This document shows, piece after piece, positions 17,503-25,678 of a stretch of DNA of 64,000 bases. The first letter of the stretch is position 1. Every line of letters starts with the position of its first letter. A program made the translations under genes and the position numbers. The stretch covers positions 248,001-312,000 of the forward strand of contig CAVPPF010000006.1 of the NCBI GenBank assembly GCA_963707435.1, given 5' to 3'. The notes under the pieces were generated by a model. That model had not been told where the DNA came from. It saw only the letters and a list, made by a program, of their open reading frames with translations, and searched no databases. This DNA comes from UBA4744 sp963707435. Lineage in GTDB: Bacteria; Actinomycetota; Acidimicrobiia; Spongiisociales; UBA4744.

Positions 17503-18311
17503 CGTCGGGAACCCTGATCTCGCGGGTTGTTCCGGTTGCAGCGCTTGGCGGCCGGCGCGCCCGCCATCTGCTCGAGAGGAACTTCCTCGTGTACCGGCGG
17601 ATGTGGGTGGTCGTGTTTTCCGGATTCTTCGAGCCCCTCTTCTACCTGTTCTCGATCGGCATAGGGATCGGCGAATTGGTCGGTGACGTCACCGGTCCGG
17701 ATGGAAACCCGGTTACCTATGCCGCCTACGTTGCTCCCGCCCTGCTGGCCTCGGCGGCCATGAACGGGGCCGTGTACGAATCGACCTTCAATATCTTCTT
17801 CAAGCTGAAGTACGCCAGGACGTACGACGCCATCCTGGCGACTCCCATGGCCCCGGGCGATATCGCCGTCGGCGAAATCGTGTGGTCGCTCATCAGGGGC
17901 GCGCTCTATGCCGCCGGCTTCATGGTGGTGATGGTGATCATGGGGCTCATGCCGTCGTGGTGGGGGCTCCTGGCGCTGCCCGCCGCGTTGCTGATCGGGT
18001 TTGCTTTTGCGGCGGCGGGCATGGCCGCAACGTCGTTCATGCGCAGCTGGCAGGACTTCGACCTGGTCCAGCTCGTGACCCTGCCGCTCTTCTTGTTCTC
18101 GGCAACGTTCTATCCCCTGGACGTCTACCCCGAGTGGCTCCAGTGGGTGGCACAGACCTCGCCGCTGTATCACGGAGTGTCGATCATCCGTGCGCTCACG
18201 CTGGGAGATCTCGACTGGACCATGATCTGGCACATTGCCTTCTTGCTCGCCATGGGTTTGGTCGGTGTGGTGATCACGGCGCGCCGGCTCAACAAGCTGT
18301 TGCTGGCGTAG
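17499..18311 (+). CDS. ABC-2 type exporter permease, second of two
   Basis: A 270-residue permease beginning at GTG 17499, which overlaps the previous stop in a GTGA. The longer frame from 16995 runs out of frame through the preceding permease and is rejected. It has about six transmembrane segments. It also has the same family signature as its partner, LFLFSATFYPLDVYPEWLQ then SPLYHGVSIIRAL. It is clearly paralogous to the previous gene (compare FSGTFFPISQLPDWLE), so the pair probably arose by duplication. The gene ends two bases before the convergent glycosyltransferase stop. Confidence 0.92.
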   Translation: MTSGTLISRVVPVAALGGRRARHLLERNFLVYRRMWVVVFSGFFEPLFYLFSIGIGIGELVGDVTGPDGNPVTYAAYVAPALLASAAMNGAVYESTFNIFFKLKYARTYDAILATPMAPGDIAVGEIVWSLIRGALYAAGFMVVMVIMGLMPSWWGLLALPAALLIGFAFAAAGMAATSFMRSWQDFDLVQLVTLPLFLFSATFYPLDVYPEWLQWVAQTSPLYHGVSIIRALTLGDLDWTMIWHIAFLLAMGLVGVVITARRLNKLLLA

Positions 18312-18313
18312 GG

Positions 18314-19474
18314 CTACAGGGTGAACCGGCGGCCGGTTTCAAGTTCCTCGAGGGAGTAGAACGTATCCCGCCACGAGACACCGCCGTTGCGGTGCGCCAG
18401 CCGGGTTGCCCGCACGATCCCGTAGGCCATGATGAGGTACCCGATCGGCCAGATGGCCGCCGGCAGCCACCGCCTGGTATTCCTCCACAGAGCGAACATT
18501 TCGCTTCCGGTGTAGGCCGCCAGGGTTATTCCGCCGAGGATGTGCAGCCAGCCGGGTCCGGCGACCAGCGCCGCGGCGGGGGCACCGAGCACTGCTCCCA
18601 GTGCTACGAGCGCCAGTACGAGCACCGGGAAGGGCATCTGCGCGGTGGTGCTGCCGTTCTTTTCGATTCCTCGCAGCAACGCTCCAATCGACCGGTAGAG
18701 CGGGACCCGCACGCTGCGGCTGCCATCGATCATGGCGAGACGCCCGCCCGCTTCTTTGACGATCGAGGCGAGGGCAACATCGTCCGCGGTTTCCATGCGG
18801 AGATACTCGAACCCTCCGGTTGCCTCATAGGCAGTCCGGCGCACGAGGTTGAATCCGCCGGATCCGAGCGCGATCGTGCTGGCAGGGTCGCGGACCTTGG
18901 CCGGATCGGCCATAACGATCAGCCCTCGCAGGAACGCCGCCCAGGCTGCCTCGACGAGAAAGCTTTCCGAGCGGAACGACGGAATGAGCGCCAGTTGATC
19001 GATGCCCTGTGATTCGCAGTAGCCGATGGCCCGCCGGAGGGTGCCGGTTTCCATCACCACATCGCCATCGGAAAAGAGGAGCCAGTCACCGGTCGCGGCC
19101 TCGTAGCCCCGCTGCAGAGCGTGTACCTTGCCGAGCCATCCGGCGGGGAGGCTGTCGACCCGTATGTGCGTGAAGCGTGGATCATCGCTCGCCGCTCTTT
19201 GTGCCACAGATCCCGTGCCGTCGATCGAGCGATCGTCGATCAGAATCACCTGCAGATCGGGATAGTCGTCGGCCATTCGCGATTCGACCGAGGCGGCGAC
19301 GTTGGCCGCCTCATCGCGAACCGGCATGATGACGGAGACGCTCGGCCATTCCTCCGGTGCAGGCGCCGGCACGCGCCCGAGCGTCGGCAAGTGGAAGAGG
19401 TTTCGCAGAACCAGGCCGGTCTCGAGAAGTACCAGCAGGCACGCCAGGCCCATGACAACGGAAGCAGTCTCCAT
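18314..19474 (-). CDS. Membrane-associated family 2 glycosyltransferase
   Basis: A 386-residue glycosyltransferase with an N-terminal anchor helix (about 6-24). The GT-A domain has SVSVIMPVRDEAANV, the nucleotide-binding DDRSIDGT, a DxD-like FSDGDVVM and the acceptor-side METADDVALA. Three hydrophobic segments follow at the C-terminus, as in CrtQ/HpnB-like GT2 enzymes that use membrane lipids or carotenoid acids as acceptors. The GDWLLFSDGD and GGFEYLRMETADD patterns are close to the 4,4'-diaponeurosporenoate glycosyltransferase group, but no carotenoid biosynthesis gene is nearby, so the acceptor is unknown. The preceding hydrolase gene on the same strand is separated by a hairpin. Confidence 0.85.
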   Translation of the reverse strand: METASVVMGLACLLVLLETGLVLRNLFHLPTLGRVPAPAPEEWPSVSVIMPVRDEAANVAASVESRMADDYPDLQVILIDDRSIDGTGSVAQRAASDDPRFTHIRVDSLPAGWLGKVHALQRGYEAATGDWLLFSDGDVVMETGTLRRAIGYCESQGIDQLALIPSFRSESFLVEAAWAAFLRGLIVMADPAKVRDPASTIALGSGGFNLVRRTAYEATGGFEYLRMETADDVALASIVKEAGGRLAMIDGSRSVRVPLYRSIGALLRGIEKNGSTTAQMPFPVLVLALVALGAVLGAPAAALVAGPGWLHILGGITLAAYTGSEMFALWRNTRRWLPAAIWPIGYLIMAYGIVRATRLAHRNGGVSWRDTFYSLEELETGRRFTL

Positions 19475-19511
19475 AGGGACCTATCGACGGGCCGGCGAAA
19501 CGCCTGAAGCG

Positions 19512-19554
19512 CCACCCGGACGAAGCTTCGCCGATCAGCGTGGCGCCCGGGTGG
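19512..19554 (-). terminator. Stem-loop between the hydrolase and glycosyltransferase genes
   Basis: Perfect 8-base arms CCACCCGG (19512-19519) and CCGGGTGG (19547-19554) enclose a loop that itself holds the palindrome CGAAGCTTCG (19521-19530). It starts just after the stop of the minus-strand hydrolase gene. There is no T-run, so any termination would be weak or factor-dependent. Confidence 0.4.
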
Positions 19555-19557
19555 GAC

Positions 19558-20313
19558 TCACCGATCGAGATCGTCCAGAAAGTCGACGGCTGCCCGAACA
19601 ACGGCGGCTTGCTGTTCGGCGAGGCTGATCGAAGGAGCGCAGGCCCCCAGCTGCCCTTCGTACCAGCCGAACTGGAGATGGTTGCCACCCTCGATAGGAA
19701 GGATCTCGGCGTCGTCCGGGAGCCGGGATTTGCCGGCCAGCACCTCTTCCGGGGTACTGATGCAATCGCTCGTCCCGTACAGGACTTGCACTGCCTGTTG
19801 TCCATTGCGAAGACTCGTGTTCACCGTCGGATAGGCAGCCCACAGGATCACGCCTTGAATCTCCGTCCGGTGCGTATTGGCGAACTGGGCAGCCATTGCC
19901 CCCCCGAGCGAGTGCCCGCCGATCGCCCAGGTCCCGATCTCCGGGTGCGCCGCGATGACATCTCCGGCGCGATTGGGTGAAAGGACTGCCAGGTTCAGCG
20001 GCATGGGTACGACAACCGTCAGATAGCCCGCTTCGGCGATGGCCCGGGCGGCCGGGGCATAGGAGACCGGATGGACCCGGGCGCCGGGGTACAGGACCAG
20101 GCCCGTGGTCGCACCATCGATCGGTGTGAACGTCAACCAGGGGTCTTCCCCGACCAGCACGTTCTCGCCGTCGATCAGCGCATCGTCGGCACCATCGAGG
20201 GGACCGAGCGGCATCAGGAACCAGATGACGCCTGAAATCACGGCCGCAACCAGGACCAGGACCACCCATCGCCAAACTCGTCGCACATCGAACCTCGTGC
20301 TGGAGGACCTCAT
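19558..20313 (-). CDS. Membrane-anchored alpha/beta hydrolase
   Basis: A 251-residue protein with one N-terminal transmembrane helix (about 14-33, WRWVVLVLVAAVISGVIWFL) and an extracytoplasmic alpha/beta-hydrolase domain. The nucleophile elbow is GGHSLGGAMA (Ser in GHSLG), and the acid residue is probably the Asp in YGTSDCIS. The histidine is in IEGGNHLQFGWYEGQ, a pattern shared with dienelactone-hydrolase-like members (Abhydrolase_5). The substrate is unknown. The ATG at 20313 has no strong SD. Confidence 0.82.
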   Translation of the reverse strand: MRSSSTRFDVRRVWRWVVLVLVAAVISGVIWFLMPLGPLDGADDALIDGENVLVGEDPWLTFTPIDGATTGLVLYPGARVHPVSYAPAARAIAEAGYLTVVVPMPLNLAVLSPNRAGDVIAAHPEIGTWAIGGHSLGGAMAAQFANTHRTEIQGVILWAAYPTVNTSLRNGQQAVQVLYGTSDCISTPEEVLAGKSRLPDDAEILPIEGGNHLQFGWYEGQLGACAPSISLAEQQAAVVRAAVDFLDDLDR

Positions 20314-20343
20314 GATGACAACTCGCCGGCTGTATGGGAAGGA

Positions 20344-20856
20344 CTAGAAGTCCAGCAACCGGGGGCTGTGGCCGGTGGCCTCGAAGAAGCGGAGCAGCCC
20401 GTCGGCCGAGAGGGCAGTCGTCCTGGTGTTGTCGAGCGGATGGAAGTTGAGCGGATCCATGCTCAACATGGCCCGGTCGACGGCCACCTCGACGGCTCCT
20501 TCCTGATCGTTGATCGTGGCAAACGGCGTGACGGCTCCGGGGATGACTCCGAGGTACCGCATCAAACGGTCGGCACTGCCGAAGGACAGCCGTCCCGCTC
20601 CGAGACGCTCACCGAGATCCTTCAGGTCGATGATGCGATCCTCGAGCGCTACGACCAGCCACATCCGGCCTTTCTTGTTCTTGAGGAACAGATTCTTCGA
20701 GTGAGCGCCGGGCATGTTCTTGCGAACCTTCCGTGCTTCCTCGACGGTGAACACCGCCGGGTGCTCGACGGTGCTCGTCTCGATACCGAGATCGTCGAGG
20801 AAGTTGATGAGGTCTTCCGCGGTCGCGGGGGAGGGGGGGTTGCTCACAGCGGGCAC
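20344..20856 (-). CDS. ProXp-ala/PrdX-type aminoacyl-tRNA editing protein
   Basis: A 170-residue free-standing editing domain of the YbaK/ProX superfamily that hydrolyses mischarged tRNA (Ala-tRNA-Pro in characterised relatives). Diagnostic strings are FTVEEARKV, PGAHSKNLFLKNKKG, GRLSFGSADRLMRYLGV, PGAVTPFAT and DPLNFHPLDNTRTT. The longer frame from 21066 runs antisense into the regulator gene and has no family similarity, so the start is taken at GTG 20856; GTG 20847 is equally possible. It is divergent from the ArsR-like regulator across an AT-rich promoter region. A second, more distant editing-domain gene lies at 27481-27957. Confidence 0.88.
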   Translation of the reverse strand: MPAVSNPPSPATAEDLINFLDDLGIETSTVEHPAVFTVEEARKVRKNMPGAHSKNLFLKNKKGRMWLVVALEDRIIDLKDLGERLGAGRLSFGSADRLMRYLGVIPGAVTPFATINDQEGAVEVAVDRAMLSMDPLNFHPLDNTRTTALSADGLLRFFEATGHSPRLLDF

Positions 20857-20884
20857 CTTACTGTCCGCAGTTTGCCCCGACTTA

Positions 20885-20924
20885 TATAATGGCTTATCAT
20901 TACATACTGATATGACATTACATA
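20885..20924. promoter_or_regulatory. AT-rich promoter with operator-like repeats upstream of the ArsR-like gene
   Basis: A consensus TATAAT (20885-20890) lies about 22 bases before the regulator ATG at 20912. It overlaps the inverted repeat TAATG-N6-CATTA (20887-20902), and CATTACATA occurs twice as a direct repeat (20898-20906 and 20916-20924). This is the only strongly AT-rich intergenic region in the window. Autorepression by the downstream winged-helix protein, perhaps also controlling the divergent editing gene, is inferred. Confidence 0.55.
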
Positions 20925-21445
20925 AAGAACGAGAACTGGTTTTGACCGATGCGGAGCAGGTGAAAGCAATTGCAGATACCACCCGGACCAGGATTCTGCA
21001 GGTTCTGGACGATCGTCCGGCCAGCGCCAAACAGCTGGCCGGACTGCTCGGCATGACCCACGGCAAGGTAGGTCACCACCTCAAGGTTCTGGAACGGCAT
21101 GGATTGGTCGAGGTGGTCGAGGAGCGGCAGGTGCGGGCGATGACGGAGAAGCTCTACGGGCTCACCTACGACACTCTGCGGGTCCGTTTGACCGGCCGTA
21201 GCGACGTCGATCCGCTCGTATTCCTCTTCGAACAGGCCATCCGCGAGGCGGCTCCGGCTGCCGACCAGCCCTTCCCCGCCGGGCGGCGGCTCTACTCGGT
21301 TCGTATGCCGGAGACCCGGGCCGCCGAGTTTGCACGCCGGCTCGAGCAACTTGCCGACGAGTTCGCGGCGTCGGAGGGAGAGGGGCCGGTGTTCGGATTG
21401 GCCGGGGCGGTCTATCGCACGACGACTCCGGGAGGAACCCGATGA
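20912..21445 (+). CDS. ArsR-like winged-helix transcriptional regulator
   Basis: A 177-residue regulator. The N-terminal winged helix (about 10-85) reads AIADTTRTRILQVLDDRPAS, then AKQLAGLLGMTHGKVGHHLK as the recognition helix-turn-helix, then VLERHGLVEVVEERQVRAMT as the wing. This layout is typical of the HTH_20/ArsR subfamily lacking a CxC metal site; no cysteine is present, so metal sensing is unlikely. The C-terminal part, with FLFEQAIREA and FARRLEQLADEFAASEG, is probably a dimerisation or ligand domain. ATG 20912 is chosen because the longer frame overlaps the divergent gene and lacks homology. The stop overlaps the hydrolase start by ATGA, so the two are co-translated. Confidence 0.88.
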   Translation: MTLHKERELVLTDAEQVKAIADTTRTRILQVLDDRPASAKQLAGLLGMTHGKVGHHLKVLERHGLVEVVEERQVRAMTEKLYGLTYDTLRVRLTGRSDVDPLVFLFEQAIREAAPAADQPFPAGRRLYSVRMPETRAAEFARRLEQLADEFAASEGEGPVFGLAGAVYRTTTPGGTR

Positions 21446-22185
21446 CGGCCGGCGTCGAGATCTACGGAGCCGACCACCGTCGGTCGATTCTGCTCCTGCC
21501 CGGAGCCGGACAGAGCCGGTTGATGTGGGTCCCCCAACTCCGGCAGCTCGGCGACGAGTTCCGGATGATCGCGATCGACGTGCCGGGTCATGGGGCCCGG
21601 CGCGACGAGCGGTTCACCATCGACGCTGCTGCCGCGGCTGCACGTGAAGCTATCGACGAGTACGCCGGAGGCCGGGCCGTGGTGGTGGGACTATCCGCCG
21701 GCGGCTATGTAGGGCTGGGTCTGGTCGATCTCGCGCCGGATCGCGTGGCGGGACTGGTCTTGTCGGGCGCCAGCGCCTCCTATCGCGGCTGGGGCGGTTT
21801 CGAAACAAAGATGTACGGGTTTCTGGTCGGCGCGATCGCAGGCCGAATGGGTGGCAAAGCCGAGGCGTCGCTGCGGAAAGCCCTCCCCGACGGTCTGGCC
21901 GACGACATCCTCGTCGAACCACTCTCCATGCGAGGAGCGGCGGACTCCCTCAAACGTATCCCCGGTCGCGACTACTACGCAATGGCAGCTCGCTACCCCG
22001 GTCCGATCCTGCTGCTCAACGGTGAGCGTGACAAGGTCAACCGTAAGGAGGAAGCGGCGTTCGCCGCCGCCGCCGGGGCTGGCGTCGAGACGATCCCGGA
22101 CGCCGGTCACGCATGCTCGCTCACCCGGCCGGAAGCTTTCTCTGAGGCTGTCCGGGCCTTCGCCCGGAAGGTCTGGGGGACCTAG
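21442..22185 (+). CDS. Alpha/beta hydrolase, operon partner of the ArsR-like regulator
   Basis: A 247-residue soluble alpha/beta hydrolase. The oxyanion loop is LLPGAGQSRLMW, the nucleophile elbow is VVGLSAGGYVGLGL (Ser in GLSAGG), the acid is in LNGERDKVNR, and the histidine is in DAGHACSLTRPEAF. The fold and lid resemble esterases or C-C bond hydrolases. Coupling to the regulator suggests that its substrate or product is the regulator's effector (inference). Confidence 0.88.
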   Translation: MTAGVEIYGADHRRSILLLPGAGQSRLMWVPQLRQLGDEFRMIAIDVPGHGARRDERFTIDAAAAAAREAIDEYAGGRAVVVGLSAGGYVGLGLVDLAPDRVAGLVLSGASASYRGWGGFETKMYGFLVGAIAGRMGGKAEASLRKALPDGLADDILVEPLSMRGAADSLKRIPGRDYYAMAARYPGPILLLNGERDKVNRKEEAAFAAAAGAGVETIPDAGHACSLTRPEAFSEAVRAFARKVWGT

Positions 22186-22189
22186 CTCA

Positions 22190-22290
22190 CCGCCCCGGAA
22201 GGTCCCCGCTGTCCAACTTCCAGTTTTTCGGGAGCCGGTTTCCAGTTCGAACTTCGCACATCGAGCTTCCCGCTTCCGGTGCGACCAGAA
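22190..22290. repeat. Intergenic low-complexity ACTTC/TTCCAG repeat
   Basis: The gap before the FAD oxidoreductase contains degenerate, overlapping copies of CAACTTCC, TTTCCAGTT, CGAACTTCGCA and GAGCTTCCCGCTTCC. The sequence is pyrimidine-rich on one strand and has no coding potential. A similar style of short-period repeat occurs downstream of asnS. Confidence 0.4.
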
Positions 22291-22297
22291 TGGGCTC

Positions 22298-23638
22298 ATG
22301 TCGTCGAGGGCCGATGTCGTTGTATGTGGTGCCGGGATCGCCGGGGTGGCTGCCGCCTACCACCTGAAGGTGGTGCTGGGAGTCGAGCGAGTCGTGATCT
22401 GCGATCCCCGGCCGCCGTTGACGCTCACGTCGGATCGGTCAACCGAGTGCTATCGCAACTGGTGGCCGAATGCCCCGATGGTCGGTTTGATGAATCGATC
22501 GATCGATCTCCTCGATGCGTGGGCCGAGCGGAGCGGCAATGCATTCGGCATGAACCGGCGCGGATACCTGTATGCAACCGCCGATCCGCGCCTGGCGGCC
22601 ACTTGGGCGCAGTCCGCTCGTGACGTGTCGGCACTGGGGGCTGGTCCGCTTCGGATCCACCGGGCCGGCGATACCGGCTACCAGCCGTCCGGCCGGTCCG
22701 ACGGCGCCGATCTGATCCTCGACCGATCCCTGGTCCGCTCGCACTTCCCGTACCTGACGGAGAGCACCGTTGCCGTGCTGCACGCCCGCCGGGCGGGGTG
22801 GCTGAGCGCCCAGCAGCTGGGGCGGTGGATGCTCGAGAGCGCCGCGGAATGCGGCCTGGTGCTCTTGCCCCGGCGGGTGACGGGAGCAACGGTCCGCGAC
22901 CGGCGGCTTCAATCCGTCACCCTCGACGATGGGGAGACCATCCGGACCGGGTCTCTCGTGAACGCGGCGGGGCCGCTGGTCGGAGAGGTTGCAGCGCTGG
23001 TGGGCGAGGAAGTGCCGGTGACCTCGGAGCTGCATCTAAAAGCGATCTTCAAGGAGCACCGGCGGATCTTCCCGGCGGAGGCGCCCCTGCTGATTTGGAG
23101 CGACCGCCAAACCATCGAGTGGTCGCCGGAGGTACGCGAGATGCTGGGGGCGGATCCGGGCACTCGGTATTTGCTCGACGAGCTTCCCGCGGCCTGCCAC
23201 GGGCGCCCCGAAGGTGGACCGGATTCTCCCTATGTGCTGGGGCTGTGGGAGTACCACAGGAGGGTGATGGAGCCCGCCTGGCCGGTGCCCCTCGATCCGA
23301 TGTACCCGGAGCTGGTGATGCGGGGCATGAGCACCATGATTCCCGGATTGGACGCCTACCGGGAGGGATTGCCCCGGGCTGCGGTCGATGGGGGCTACTA
23401 CACGAAGACGGTCGAGAACCTCCCGCTGATCGGCCCCCTGACCACAGGCGGGACGTTTGTGGTTGGGGCACTCTCGGGGTTCGGGATCATGGCTGCGGCG
23501 GCGGCCGGAGAGTTGATCGCCCTCCACGCCACCGGGCAACCGCTTCCGGTCTACGCTCCCGCCTTTCTGCCGTCCCGGTACGAGGATCCGGCCTACCTTC
23601 GATCGCTCCCGCAGATGATGGGAAACGGGCAGCTCTGA
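22298..23638 (+). CDS. FAD-dependent oxidoreductase of the D-amino acid oxidase/GlpO superfamily
   Basis: A 446-residue flavoprotein. The Rossmann dinucleotide-binding motif is VVVCGAGIAGVAAAYHL near the N-terminus, followed by the acidic strand end VVICDPRPP. The second FAD-contact region is SLVNAAGPLVGEVAAL, and the C-terminal flavin motif is GTFVVGALSGFGIMAAAAAG. The middle segment NLPLIGPL matches the DAO superfamily (PxIGP). The enzyme may oxidise an amine or amino acid (sarcosine- or glycine-oxidase-like), but the substrate is not identifiable. The start ATG 22298 follows the repeat region; upstream in-frame sequence lacks the nucleotide-binding fold and is antisense-like. Confidence 0.86.
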   Translation: MSSRADVVVCGAGIAGVAAAYHLKVVLGVERVVICDPRPPLTLTSDRSTECYRNWWPNAPMVGLMNRSIDLLDAWAERSGNAFGMNRRGYLYATADPRLAATWAQSARDVSALGAGPLRIHRAGDTGYQPSGRSDGADLILDRSLVRSHFPYLTESTVAVLHARRAGWLSAQQLGRWMLESAAECGLVLLPRRVTGATVRDRRLQSVTLDDGETIRTGSLVNAAGPLVGEVAALVGEEVPVTSELHLKAIFKEHRRIFPAEAPLLIWSDRQTIEWSPEVREMLGADPGTRYLLDELPAACHGRPEGGPDSPYVLGLWEYHRRVMEPAWPVPLDPMYPELVMRGMSTMIPGLDAYREGLPRAAVDGGYYTKTVENLPLIGPLTTGGTFVVGALSGFGIMAAAAAGELIALHATGQPLPVYAPAFLPSRYEDPAYLRSLPQMMGNGQL

Positions 23639-23648
23639 ACGGCCGGCC

Positions 23649-25568
23649 TCAGGCGTTGTGGATCTCGACCGGGGCGGTGCCGGGAGGAACGAACCCGAAT
23701 ACCCACCCGTAGAAGAACAGCTCTGCTTCGGCCGCCCGTTCTATGTTCTCGGCCTTTCGGAACCCGTGTCCTTCGCCTTCGAACGCCAGGTACGCGTACG
23801 GGATGCCCTTCCGTTCGAGGGCTTCGACCATCATGTCCGCCTGATCGGGCAGGACGACCTTGTCGTCGAGGCCCTGCAGGATCACCATCGGTCGCGACAG
23901 CTTTTCGGTGTGATAGATCGGGGATCGTTCGCGATACAGTTCGGCCGCGTCCGGGTACGGGCCGACCATGGAATCCAGGTACCGTGACTCGAACTTGTGC
24001 GTTTCTTCGGCCAGTGCTCCGAGATCGGCTACTCCGAAGTACGACGCTCCGGTGGCGAACTCCTCGTGGAAGGTGAGCGCACACAGCGTGGTGTAGCCTC
24101 CGGCGCTTCCTCCCCGGATGGCCATGCGGTCCCGATCGACGAGCCCGAGGTCGGCGAGATGGGTGGCCGCGGCGATGCAGTCGTCCGTATCGACGACCCC
24201 CCACCGTCCCCGGAGAGCGTTGCGGTAGGCCCGGCCGTATCCGGTGGATCCGCGGTAGTTGACGTCGACCAGTGCGAACCCCCGGCTCGTCCAAAACTGC
24301 CGGCCCAGTGCGAAACCGGAACTGGTGGATCCGGTCGGCCCGCCGTGTGACCACACCACGAGTGGGGGGAGCTGCCCTTCGGGACCGGTGAAGTCGGAAT
24401 TGGCGGGCGGATAGAAGAACGCATGAGCCACCGCGTTGCCCGTCGTCGGGAAGGTGATTGTTTCCGGCCGGCTGAGATATCCGGCATCGAGGCCGACCGA
24501 GAGCGAATTGCGGACTACCTGCATGTCTCCCGTCTGCGGGTCCACCCCGATGAGGGCGGCCGGAAGCGTCGGGCCGGCACCGATCGTCCACACCACACCT
24601 GCACCCACGGCCACCGTCGGGTAGAGCTCATCCCGGTCTATGTCGTGTACCTGGAGGTGCCCGTTGTCGAGGATGCCGAGACGTGAGCCTCCATCCTTCT
24701 CGAAGAGTGTGACGATGCGACCGTCGGGGAGGAACCCGTAGCGCCGGAATCCGAATAGCCATTGAGGGGCACCGAACTCGGCTTCCATCGGACACAGAGC
24801 GGTCGCCGCTCCGGATTCCCAGCGGTAGAGATTCCACCATCCGGTCCGATCGGATACGAAGTGCAGCCGCCCGTCCGGCGCCCAGGAGGGTTGAAAGATC
24901 GATTCTTCCGGTCCGCCCACGGCGAGGATGCCACCGGTCGGCGTGCCGTCGGGGGCCAGGTCGGCCACCCATAGTTCGGTCCCGTCCCACGGCATGTTGG
25001 GGTGGTCCCACGCCAGCCAGGCGAGCTTCGTGCCGTCAGGAGAAACCGCAGGTGAGGCGACGAAGTCGTGACCTCCGGCGATGACCCGCGGAGCGGACGA
25101 TCCGTCGATGGGGAAGGCAACGAGTTCATTGATAGCTTCGGCACCGGGCACATGGTGCTCTCGAACGCAGATCACCAGGTCGTTGTGAAAGGTGTAGTCG
25201 GCGTACCGGTCTCCCGCCGGGAGGTCGGGTTGCGGAGTGATGGGTTGTGGCTCGGGCCCGTCGAGCCGGTACACCCGCTGGTCGGCAAAGCTGGACGAGA
25301 TCACGATCCCGTCTCGCACGGCATAGGCACCGCCTCCGTACTCGTGGGCTCTGCTTCGGGAATTGAACCCGCCGGGGGAGACGTCGGTGATAGCTCCGTC
25401 GGGGCTGCGTCGCACGATCACGCTGCGGCCGGACTCGGTGGGGCGGGATTCCAGCCAGTAGAGGGCTCCGTTGTCGGCAGCGACGTCGCTCAAACCAATC
25501 CCGGCATGCGTCAACATGGTCGGCGTGATGGGCGAGACCCAGGACCCGTAGGGAGCGGTGACGGGCAT
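23649..25568 (-). CDS. S9 family prolyl-oligopeptidase-like peptidase
   Basis: A 639-residue serine peptidase with an N-terminal beta-propeller (about 1-370, with blades such as PAVSPDGTKLAWLAWD and PSWAPDGRLHFVSDRTG) and a C-terminal alpha/beta-hydrolase domain. The nucleophile is in AIRGGSAGGYTTL, the aspartate in LQGLDDKVVLPDQADMM and the histidine in FEGEGHGFRKAENI. The order SHGGPTG, VNYRGSTGYGR, GGSAGG fits the dipeptidyl aminopeptidase/acylaminoacyl-peptidase subgroup. No signal peptide is visible, so it is probably cytoplasmic and acts on short peptides. AGGAAAGG about 8 bases upstream supports the ATG at 25568. Confidence 0.95.
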   Translation of the reverse strand: MPVTAPYGSWVSPITPTMLTHAGIGLSDVAADNGALYWLESRPTESGRSVIVRRSPDGAITDVSPGGFNSRSRAHEYGGGAYAVRDGIVISSSFADQRVYRLDGPEPQPITPQPDLPAGDRYADYTFHNDLVICVREHHVPGAEAINELVAFPIDGSSAPRVIAGGHDFVASPAVSPDGTKLAWLAWDHPNMPWDGTELWVADLAPDGTPTGGILAVGGPEESIFQPSWAPDGRLHFVSDRTGWWNLYRWESGAATALCPMEAEFGAPQWLFGFRRYGFLPDGRIVTLFEKDGGSRLGILDNGHLQVHDIDRDELYPTVAVGAGVVWTIGAGPTLPAALIGVDPQTGDMQVVRNSLSVGLDAGYLSRPETITFPTTGNAVAHAFFYPPANSDFTGPEGQLPPLVVWSHGGPTGSTSSGFALGRQFWTSRGFALVDVNYRGSTGYGRAYRNALRGRWGVVDTDDCIAAATHLADLGLVDRDRMAIRGGSAGGYTTLCALTFHEEFATGASYFGVADLGALAEETHKFESRYLDSMVGPYPDAAELYRERSPIYHTEKLSRPMVILQGLDDKVVLPDQADMMVEALERKGIPYAYLAFEGEGHGFRKAENIERAAEAELFFYGWVFGFVPPGTAPVEIHNA

Positions 25569-25678
25569 CGAACATCCTTTCCTGGTCGTTGCGTTCAGGC
25601 TAGACCGTTCCGGATTCGAGCTTGCAGGCGTGTGCGTTGCGAATGGGACGCCAGAACGCGATTACTCGGTAACCTTTC

